Assembly: GCA_035236585.1 (NCBI GenBank)
Contig: CP141135.1
Coordinates: forward strand, 7,784,001-7,848,000
From: Warburgia ugandensis
Taxonomy: Eukaryota; Streptophyta; Magnoliopsida; Canellales; Canellaceae
Direction: 5' to 3'
Length of the DNA stretch: 64,000 nucleotides
The stretch's first letter is position 1. Every line of letters begins with the position of its first letter. A model generated the notes under the pieces. That model searched no databases. It was not told where the DNA came from and saw nothing but the letters and a program-made list of their open reading frames with translations. Below, in pieces: positions 37,536-49,500 of the stretch. A program made the translations under genes and the position numbers.

Positions 37536-40500
37536 AACTAAGTCTTCCTCGGCTATTGAAGAGATTAGAAGAATATTTCAGAGAAAATATCCTGCCAACT
37601 CAGAGGAGCAGCTCTTAATCAAATGCATGGATTATATGAAGAATCAAATAATGAGCTCATTCAACATTCCAGCAGGAGAAGCATCCTCAATCAAATCACA
37701 GGATAACATGTCCAAGGAAAATTTACTCCAGGATAGCCAGGATCCTAATGAAGATAATTTCGAAGATTACAGGGACGCATCTATGATGGTCCTTTCACAA
37801 TTTCTTCATTCAAAAAATGAAAAGAAACAGCAATTGGAAAAAGACGAAGAATGCAGACAAATCTAGAATAAGCCCAGATTTGAATGAGTTGGCATGAATA
37901 ATGCAAGATAAGGACAGCAGCAATAATGCAACACAAGGCAATTGCTTGCGTAGTTTGTCTATTTTATTATGATATTAAGATCTGTGATTGCTTGCAAACT
38001 ACCTATCTTAGAGTATGCTGCAGTTTCCAGTACTTTATCACCAACAACTAATTTTAATGCATAAGTGGGAGGAAAGATTGAAGAAACCTTATCTCCATAA
38101 GATGTTTCCCATTCTCTGATTGTGTTAAGTTCATTACTAAGAAAATATTCTAAGTACCATGGAATAAAGAACCTTAGAACTTGGGTTTTTTTCCAAATGC
38201 TTATAAAATTTATCTTTATAGTATTGGAGATGATCCTTGGAAATTTTTAAAATACCAATCCCTAAAGTCTTTATGAACTTCCAGCTGAAATTGCTTGCTT
38301 ATTATTTTTCTAAGGTCGCTTCCTGGGCTAAAATCCATAAAATTAGATATTAAATTCCATCTCGGATGAAGTAGGATTATTATCCTGATTTTTCTTATAT
38401 ACTTGATGGACAACATTCTTATCTGAAATTTTCAGTTCTTCTATTAAACTGGTAGCCAGTCTATTTTCAGCCGAAAACCTGGATGATGTTGAAGAGCATG
38501 CTGTGATTCTAGGGAGTTTGAATGATTTCCTATTGTCAAATCTAATTTCAACATCTCCATCTTCTGTTAGAATTATTTGATCAATATTTGGATTAACAAT
38601 TGGCTTGGGTGGAATTGCTTCAAACAGTTGCCAGGTTTCTTGGAAAGTTATTTCATCCCATCCAACAGTTCTGTTCACTGCAATATCTGAAGACAACAAA
38701 TTGGTTTCCATTGGAACTGTTTTGCCCTTAGGTGATTTTTGTCTAGCATTAGTAGCTAACGTTGTAAGAAGGGGAGCCTTGCCGCAATGGTAAAAGTTGT
38801 TGTCATGTGACCTTGAGGTCACGGGTTCAAGGTGTGGAATCAGCCTCTTGCAAAAATGCAAGGTAAGGCTGCCTACTTTAGGCCACTGTGGCCCGCCCCT
38901 TCCCCGGACCCTGCATAAGCGGGAGCTTCGTGCACTGGGGCTGCCCCCCTTTTTGTTAGTAGCTAATGTTGACAGGATTTTAAAATGAATTCTATAGGTT
39001 ACAAACATCGTTTCGGATCCTGTCTTAAAGTTGTAACCATGGGTTTTGACATATAAACTTAATGCATCCATAATATACGGATCTATCAAAGAAAGACTGA
39101 AGTCAAGGAACACATTAATGTACATTGGCCCATGGCATAGACTAGTCTGAAGAACTCCCATTAAGGACGATGCCCAATCAAGACATCTAGCGTCTCTCAA
39201 AACTACTAAGATTGATGCATTTAAACCATATAGGGTTAATGGTTTGAATCCTATTTGGATAAGTCCTATATGAACAAACTTAAATTTCTCTGATTCGAGA
39301 TAAGGTGTAAGATCTTTTTCTGAAAACAAGTTTATTACTTGTTCAGTTGTGTCTAAGCTTATAGTTTGTTCTACAATTTTTATGATTCTTGTTGAATTGA
39401 AATCGAATTTTCCAATGCTGTAGATTTCCTTTGGTTTGACACTTGGTTAAAGTCCATTTGGACAAAGCTTCTGCATTGGACCATATTTTCATTTTTTATA
39501 TGTTTATCTTTAGCAACTCCGCCAATGCCGGTCCCAAGCTCAAATGAAAAAGGAGGGTCTTGCGTCAAGTGCCAGCCGGCAAGGGGGAAGTTGAAGATGA
39601 TTCTGTTATTTCTTTCTTACAAATGAATATGCATTTGTATATTGGTTTGTGAGGAAGAAATGAAAATCATCTCCAACTTCTTAAAATATGGCCACCCTTG
39701 CGTCAGGTTGCCAGTCGGCAAGGGTTTAGTTGAAGATGATTTTTGTTATTTCTGTTATGCTTGCAAATGAATATACATTTGTATATTAGTTTGTAAGGAA
39801 GAAATGAAAGTGATCTTCAGCTTTTTAAAACTACGGCAACCAAAACATGACATGAATCGAAAACAGACATTCCCTCAAGCTAGGGCGTTCCCCATAAGCG
39901 ACATGCTGCATCAGATCCCGGCTGCGGTGAAAAATAGGCAAGGGTTGCTAGGGCGTTCTCCCAGAAGCTACGCACTACATTGGATCTCGGGTGTAGTGAA
40001 AAGTGGGCAAGGGCCACTAGAGCGTCACCTCAGAAGCGACTCGTTGCATCAAAACCCTGGTGCAGTGAAAAGTGGACATGGATTCATACCATGGAGGTTG
40101 AGAAAGGCAATAGTAAATAGGGTATCTCCAGAACATAAGATTCGCATCGCTACATGGAATATAAGGGCATTGACAAGTAAGAGTTTGGAGTTAGTAGTCG
40201 CAATGAAACATAGGAGAGTCAACATCACTTGTATCCAAGAAACCAAGTGGAAAGGGGCTAAAAAGCTAGAGAAATAGATGGGTATAAATTATGGTACGTA
40301 GGAAAGGAAAATAACAAAAATGATGTAAGAATAATAGTGGATAAGGAATTAAAGGATAAAGTTGTGGACGTTAAAAGAATCAGTGATAGAATTATAATAA
40401 TAATAATTGTTCTAGGAGAGCAGATTCTAAATGTTATAAGTGCATACGCACCACAAGTAGGGTTACAAGATATAATCAAGAGACAGTTTTGGGAAGATAA

Positions 40501-43500
40501 AATTCCCAACACTGAGGGGATATTTATAGGAGCAGACTTAAATGGCCATGTAGGAAAAGATAAGGAAGGATATGATAAAATACACGGAGGGTATGGTATA
40601 GGTGAACGAAATGAGATGGGGGAGAATATCCTCGATTTTGCTTTGTCATATAACCTGTCCATTGCAAATACACTCTTTAAGAAGAGGGATGAACACTTAA
40701 TAACCTTTAAAAGTGGACCGCATAAAAGCCAAATAGACTTTTTTCTACTTAGGAATAATGAACGATCTATATGTAAGGATTGTAAGGTGAGATACCTAGT
40801 GAGAGTTTAACCTCACAACATAGTTTAATGGTTATAGATATCTATATTAAAAGATTGAGTAAAAGAACTGAACTTAATACACATCCAAAAACTAAGTGGT
40901 GGAACTTAAAAGGAGAGAAAATAACCTCATTCAAAAATAAGTTGATGGTAGAAGGAAATTGGAACTATGAAACAGAAGTAAATACCATACGGACTATACG
41001 GCGGAGTCCATTAAAAAAGTGGCAAAAGATGTCTTAGGAGTATCTAAGGTAAAAGGCTATTAGCAAAGGAAACATGGTGGTGAAGTGAAACAATGCAAAA
41101 AGTTATTAAAGAAAAACGGATGCGTTTTAAAGCTTGGCAGAAGATTAGAAATAATGAAAACTATTAACAATATAAGAATGCTAAAAACGCTGCTAAGAGA
41201 ATAGTAAGTGAGGCTAAACTTAAAGCATATGATGAGCTCTATAATAAATTAGGAACAAGAGAAGGTGAAAAAGATGTGTTTAAACTTGCAAAAGTAAGAG
41301 AACAGAAGGGTAAGGACTTAGATCATGTTAGGTGCATTAGAAGCGATGATCAAAAGGTATTAGTCAAAGAAGATGAGATCAAACAAAGGTGGGAAACATA
41401 CTTTCAAAAATTATTAAATGACAATGGCTCTGAGAATATAGGGATTGAAAATAATATAAATCTAAATAACATTGGATATTATAGATATGAACATAGGATT
41501 AGAATACCTGAAGTAAAAGAGGTCTTGAAAAAGATGAAATCAGGAAAGGCCATGAGGCCTGATGGTGTACCAATAGAGGTTTGGAAGCATATGGGAGATA
41601 TTGGGGTAGTTTGGTTGACCAAGTTGTTTAACAAGATTATAAAATCAAAGAAAATGCCTGATAAGTGGAGGAAATGCTCTATTGTACCAATCTATAAGAA
41701 TAAAGGTGACATTCAGAGCTGCACTAATTATCGAGGGATCAAACTTATGAGCCACACCATGAAACTTTTTGAAAGAGTGATTGAGAAGAGGCTACGACAT
41801 GAAACAAGTGTATCGGAGAATCAGTTTGGTTTCATGCCTGGGAGGTCTACCATGGAAGCTATTTTCTTACTAAGACAATTAGTAGAGAAATATAGGGAGA
41901 GGAGGGAAGACCTACATATGGTCTTTAGAAAAAGCTTATGATAGAGTCCCTAAAGAGTTAATATGGAGGGTGTTGGGTGGTAAGGGGGTTTCTCAGGGGT
42001 ATATAGACATAATTAAGGATATGTATGAGGGAGCAGTAACAAATGTTAAGACCACTAATGGCGTAACTGGTGATTTTCCTGTCACTGTAGGATTGCACCA
42101 AGGATCGGCAATGAGTTCATACCTCTTCACATTAGTTATAGATGAGTTAACAAAACATTTGCACGAGGAGATCCCCTGGTGCATGCTATTTGCAGATGAT
42201 ATAGTCTTACTTGATGAGACAAAGAAGAGTGTAAACATCAAGCTAGTGTTATGGAGAGAAGCATTAGAATCTAAAGGATTTAAAATTAGCCGAACTAAGT
42301 CAGAATATATGAAATGTAATTTTAGCAAGGAGAGTATGAGTGGAACACCAGTCAAGATTGATAACCAAGAAGTCCCCGTGAAGGACCTCTTTCGGTACTT
42401 AGGATCATTGATCCATGAGAGTGGAGATATTGAGAAGGAGGTTACCCAGAGAATCCAAGTGGGTTGGAACAAATGGAGATGTGCATCTGGAGTTTTATGT
42501 GATCGACGGGTGCCACTCAAACTAAAAGGAAAATTCTATAGGATTGCTATAAGGCCAGCCATGCTCTATGGATCAGAGTGTTGGCCAGTTATGGAACATG
42601 ATACTCATAGGATGAGCGTTGCAGAAATGAGGATGTTAAGATGGATGAGTGGTAAGACAAGAAAGGATAGAATTAGAAATGAAAATATTAGAGCAAATTT
42701 AGGGGTAGCACCAATAGGTAAATAAGATGAGGGAGATTAGACTTAGATGGTTTGGACATATCCAAAGGAGACCAACAATGGTACCAGTTAGGAGTGAGGC
42801 AATACAAGTAGAAGGTTCTAAAAGGGCAAGGAGAAGGCCCAAAAGAATGTGGATAGAAGTGGTGAGGAAAGATTTAAAAATTTTGAGACTAAATAAAACC
42901 ATGGTATTTAATAGAGTGGAATGGAGGAATAAGATTCATGTGGCTGACCCCTAATTGGGATAAGGTCTTGATGATGATGATATGTTTATCTTTGGCAGTC
43001 GACAATATAGAACATAGTAATGAGAGTTTTTAACCTAAATCTGTTCTTGTTTGTTTATTCCTTACAGATGCCTTACTCGATTATCAACGACTTATGGTAA
43101 CCTCAAACGCACTCGTTGCAATGGGAATAAGACCTACACGACTTAGATGTCGATCCATAAAACAAGAAGCATGGATGTAATAAAAGTATGCAAGAGCAAA
43201 CAAGAACAGAAATAGATCAAACAAGAATCATTACATATCTATACTATCAACCCTATATCCCTAGCCAAAATTTGGCTCTGATACTATTTAGATCCTAAAA
43301 TCATATATGTGTGTGTGTAGAGAGAGAGAGAGAGTACCAGAAAAGCATAAGGACATATAAAACTAGAAGATACTATGATGGACACAGTTGGACTTCAAGA
43401 AGGAAACATCAAGAAAGAGGTTGGCTTGGGAACATCCAAATTGTGGGCAGATTTGTCTTAAGGTCCTAATTAGCCAGAGATTCAAGAGCTTCATCTAAAG

Positions 43501-46500
43501 ATTAAGTTGCCATTTCTGGGGACAATTATGGTGGAATTTGAGTCCACGAATACAATCCAAAATGGCAGGAAACTGAAACATCACCACAGAGATTTAACAA
43601 AGAAATATGGTGGTTAGATTGCTTCAGAGGAGATCCCATCTCTTTTCCCAATGTCAATCAGTCCCTCATCTTGGTGTTAAAGATAATATTCATTACAGAC
43701 CTTATCAATATCTGATTCTTACCATATCATGGCCACTTAGATCCGTGGGCTATCCTCTTCTTCTTTTTTCTTCTGGACCATCATGGTTATTTAATCATGT
43801 TGCTCCCCCACCCATATATGTGAGAAATGATAATCACAGGAGCATCCAGTCCCCAAGACACTACTACTTTCGAACTTCTTTTCAGGTCTAGGCTATTCAT
43901 CTTGTTCAATGGAGCAAAGTATCACAAGGGCATGAAAGACTGTTCAACTTTATACCTAGATTAAGATACCTCTGATCTGTATTTATTTTCAAATAAGCAA
44001 CTGTATTAGTACTTCTTCCACATCTCACTCAAGCATCATGCAAATGAAAGCATATAGAGGATTTCAATAAACTTAAGCAAAGATACAAGCAATCTAAGGA
44101 CCCAGACACACACGAAGAAATCTGACTTGTATATAGCCAGTTATGTTACTTTTGTTCCTAAACTTGATAGTGAGTACCAGACTTAAATGACCATAGTATC
44201 CTGCAACAAGATATAAGTCAAGTAAATGTTGTCAAACTCAAAGAATCTATTAGAAGTTAGATTACTTCAAACTGGTTTACATTGCAAGAAATTCATTAGG
44301 TTGATGTCAAAAGAGTTACATTTTATGACATAAAAACTCTTTAACCCCTATTTCATAACAAAAAGGGGGAGAAAGAAAAGAAAATAACTGAACGGAAGTC
44401 ATCAAGACTTGAATGGTATCATTTATGAATATATGCTTTATCAGGCAAGCATATCTTCATCATCATCATCATCACGACCTGATCCCGATGAGGAGCTAGT
44501 CACAAGAATCTTGCTCCACCATTCACCTCTATTAAGTGTCATGGCTTCATTTAGTACCAAAGTTTTAAAATCTTTTCTCACCCCTACTACCCACGTTCTT
44601 TTGGGCCTTCCCCTTTCCCTTTTAGAACCTTCAACTTGAATCACCTCAGTCCTAACCGGTGCCCTTTTTTATCTCCATTGGACATATCCAAACCATCTAA
44701 GTCTAATCTGCCTCGCCTTGTTACCTATTGGACCAACTCCTAAGTTTCCTCTAATACTTTCATTTCTAATTCTATCCTTTCTTGTCTTGCTACTTATTCA
44801 TCTCAACATCCGCATTTCAACAAAGCTCGTCCTATTTATGTGTCATTCCTTAATTGCCAGTCACTCTGATCCATAAAGCATGGCCAACCTTATAACCATC
44901 CTATAGAATTTTCCTTTTAGTTTGAGTGACACCTTCTGATCACACAAAACTATAGAGGTGCATCTCCATTTGTTTCAACCTGCTTGGATTCTTTGGATAA
45001 CCTCCCTCTTAATCTCACTGCTCTCATGAATTATCAATCCCAAGTATATTAAGTGTGGGGGGGGCTTCTTGATTATCAATCTTTACTGGGGCTCCACTCC
45101 CACTCCTCTCCTTACTAAAATTGCATTACATATACTCTATCTCAGTTTGGCTAACTTTAAATCCTTTAGATTTTAAATGCATCTCTCCATAACTCTAGCT
45201 TTGTGTTTACGTACTCCGTTGTCTTATCAATCAAAACTATGTCATCCCAAAATAGCATGCACCATGGAATCTCCTCGTGCAAATGTTTTGTTAACTTATT
45301 CATAACCAAGGTGAAAAGGTACAGGCTCAATGCCGATCTTTGGTGTAATCCTATAGTGATAGGAAAATCACACGTTTATCCACTAGCAGTCCTAACATTT
45401 GTTACCGCTCCCTCATACATATCCTTAATTATGTCTCTATACCCCTGCAAAACGCCTTTCTTGCCCAACACCCACCATATTAACTCTCTAGGGACTCTAT
45501 CATAATCTTCTTCTAAGTCAATAAAAACCATGTGGAGGACCTTCCTCATCTCCCTATATTTCTCTATCAATTGTCTAAGCAAGAAAATAGCTTTCACAGT
45601 AGACCTCCCAGCATTAAACCAAACTAGTTCTCCGATACACTCGTCTTATGTCGTGGCCTCTTCTCAATCACACTCTCAAAAAGTTTCATGGTATGGCTCA
45701 TAAGTTTGATCCACTGATAATTAGTGCAACGATGTATGTCTTCTTTATTCTTACAAATTAGTAAAATGAAACTATTCCTCCATCTGGCGTTTTCTTCGAT
45801 TTTACAATCTTGTTAAACAACTTTGTCAACCAAACTACTCCAATATCTCTTCTATACCTCCAAACTGCTATTGATATACCATCGGGCCCCAAGGCCTTTC
45901 CTAATTTCATCTTTTTCAATGTTTATTCTAATCCTATGGTCATATCTATAATGTCCCCTATTATTTGGGTTTATACTACTTTCAATCTCTATATTATCGT
46001 GGTAATTGTCATTTAACAATTTTTTGAAGCAACATTCCCATCTTTGTTTGATCTCATCATCTTTGACTAGTACCCTTTGGTCATCACTTCTAATACACTT
46101 AATGTGGTTTAAGTCCTTACTATTCTTTTCTCTTACTTTTGCAAGTTTAGACACAACTTTCTCACCTTCTCTGGATCCTAATCTATTATAGAGAATATCA
46201 CAAGGTAAGCATATCGTCAAACAATAAATCATTACTGATCTGCCAGTCTTTCCAAATGATTGTAAAAGAGTTTTTTCACTCTAGTTTCAGTTGTATTATT
46301 TCAGTCTAAGCTGAAATAGGTAGTGGTAAACCATTCACCTAAGTAGTCCTGAGAAATTCAGAAAAAAGGCACACAAATTGCAACCAACAAATCAAACCCT
46401 AAATAATGTAAGGAATAAAAGGCATGGAATTAAACACAGATAGTATACTGCACTATAGAAAGAATGATAACTGAAGATCTTACAGAGATACCAAATCACA

Positions 46501-49500
46501 GTATTATGCCTAAATTATGACGTGACTTCTAAAGAACAGACACATAGAAAGAAAATGATGAACCAATATGCAAATTATAATCAGATAGAAACAAGCATAA
46601 TGAAACAAAATGGAATTAAACACAGAAATTGTACTGCACTATATAAACAATGATAACTGAAGATCTCACAGAGATCAGAAATCACAATATTATGCCTAAA
46701 ATTATTACAAGACTTCAAAGAACTGAGACATAGAAAGAAGGTCAACCAAGAGGCAAATTATTGATTAAATGAAAATCAGCTTTAATCAAATAAAATTCTA
46801 GCAAATGTGTCACATGTTGTCTACTTCAAAAAGGTTAGTGTCAGGTTGACATGAATATTCTCACAAAAGATAATTCGCATATAGACAACAATGTCACCGT
46901 TAAATACTAAGCCAATAGTGGTTTATCGCCACAGATTCTTTTAGACAAAATACTGAAAGGAATAAAGTGTAACATTGTGCTTCATATTCATTACCTCATT
47001 TTCATCCATTAGAAGATTGGCAGCCTTCAGGTCCCTGTGAATTATATTATTTTGATGCAAGTAGTTCATTCCCTTAGAAACATCAATTGCTACTTTGAGT
47101 AAGGATGGGAGTTTGAAGACACCTTTCTGTTTATGCAAGAAATCATACACACTCCCACCAGACATGTATTCTGTAGGGGTTAAAACATACAAGAAATAAG
47201 CACCACCAAACATAACATTCCTGAAAAAGTTTCTGAACTGAGATTTATATATACTACATTAAGTCTCTAAAAGGTCATTCCATTGTTATACCTGTTACAA
47301 TGCACAAGCTCGGAGGCTTGGTACATGCACCAATGAACTGCACCACATTCTTGTGCCGGACTTTCCTGTGATGGCAAAAGATAGAATAGGTAAAAAAGAA
47401 GACTCTAGCAGGAAGCAAATGACAGGAGCATTTGGTAAAGATGGCAAGCCCGTGTCCCGAGCATTGCCAAGACCCACAGTTTGTTAGATAGACTCATGAG
47501 TCTACACATGTCCTCCAGTCAACATGTGACCGACTGTAGTCACTAGTCAGCAACACCAGGTTCATATTGAGTCAGGTTAAGAGGTAATTCTACCCCACTT
47601 CGACTCATCACATCAGAATGATTCTAAACCTGAATATATGAATCTTATGTGCTGTGAAAACAAGTTTATGATGCTACGGACTGCAGGGACATGAAGTGAA
47701 GCTCTAATCAGCATACACAACAACTTTACATTTTATTCTTTTATTTATTTATTTTTTCAACGGTGCATACAAGAAAAGCTAAATTGCTTCCCTTTATTCT
47801 TCAACAGTTTTCAATTACAATACAAAAGAAAGAATGATAGAGCTCCAGAGGACCAACAGGCACCAATCAGCACCTAAGCCCACTGTTCCAAGTCCTCAGC
47901 AAGTTTATCAAAGGAGGATGACTGGTCTGATAAACAGTTCCAAGCCCAGTGTGTTTGATATCCATGATAAACAGTAAACGCTGTCATTTTTATCTACTGG
48001 GAACTAAGGAGATCCATATATGAATCTTGACAGAATAATTGGCCTTCTAGAAAGGTCTATGTAGTTAGAGGCGCAAGGCACAAGGGGTGCGCCTGAAGCC
48101 TGGAGGGCCTAGGCACGTGCCTAAATCACTAGGAGCAAAAATAAATTTCAAGAATTATATAAATTCAAAAATTCCCAAAAAAGTAAGAAAAACACAAACA
48201 TAATTCTATGATGACATATTACTCAACCATGCTAATTTCTATGAATGGAAGCTATATATGTGAACGAAATTTTGTTTCAATGAATAAATGTAAAAAATGA
48301 AAGTTATTTCAAAATTCTATAATTGCTTCTTTTTTCTTTTTCTTTTTTAATGAAGAAAAAAAAAAGAGAAAAAAAAGAAGAAGTTAAAACTAACAAACAA
48401 GAAAATCAAATGGAATGTTTGTTCCTACCTATAGAATGAGAAATCATCAAGATTTATATATAACAAAAAAGTAAGCAAAAAATAATTAAAAAAATGGTAC
48501 TGATTTTTACATTTTTATAGAAAAATAGGGTTTTAGGTAGAAGATTCATGAATCCATACCTTTTCTTCGCTTAGATCTGTAAAAGCTTGAAGACGAATGT
48601 TCATTTCCACAGTAGAAGCTCTCAAGAGAAGAGAAAATAGGGTTGGAAGATGAAAAAAAAAAAAAAAAAATTTGAAGTTTGGGGTTCTAACAACTCGTCA
48701 CCTGCACCTAGGCGTCACCCCAGGAGCGCCTAGGGGCTGGTGCCTGAAACCCTGCGACTTTACAAAATTCAGGCGTAGTACGTGTGGCTAGCGCCTAGGC
48801 GCGCCTCTAACTACATAGAGAAAGGTTACTTTGTAACTTCTGCTTTAGTTCAAAGGAGTTTCAGTTTAAGTTTAGAACAAAAAGTATGAGCTAAGATTCA
48901 TTTGAAGAACTCTTCTGGAGGCTGCAAAGAAAAATGCTGAGAAGAATAAGCATTTAGTTTTTACCTTATTTACTATTCACTTTTTGTAGTGGCTTGCTGT
49001 TTTATATTTTTCCTATATAAGCTCACTATCAATGTACTTTTCCCTAAAAAAATGCATCATGTAAACATGAAAATAGAAACATTGCCGCATCCAGTTATAT
49101 GAGACACACAATAACTTACATATGTATCAAATACACATCTAATGAGAAAGACTAACTAAAGATGTACAGTCCTCCACCTATACATATGTGTCTGTTCATG
49201 GTTTGAAATTGCCAGATGCCAATTGAAAAATCAGACATGGATTAGAGCAGTTGATTTGGCCAAGCGCAGGTAACAACTGATGATTCACGAAATTTAGATG
49301 GTAGTGATCAATTCGGTAGGGGAAACTTAATTATTTCCTTCCCTCCAATAATCATTATGATATATCTCTTTAACCTTCTATTTAATTAATATTGTCTCAG
49401 TAGTATATCTTATAGTTTGATCTCCAATACTTGCACAGGAAGAAGGTGGTATGACTCAAATGATACAGTTTAATATAGGATACTATTATTTGTGTTTGAT

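Noticed and set aside
38343..39329. Reading the 328-codon frame as one intact viral protein
   Set aside because: About 60-70 codons in its middle come from the Au SINE, and the frame is cut off from its natural ends by a frameshift and by stops.
41993..42520. 175-codon minus-strand frame
   Set aside because: Shadow of the LINE reverse transcriptase on the plus strand.
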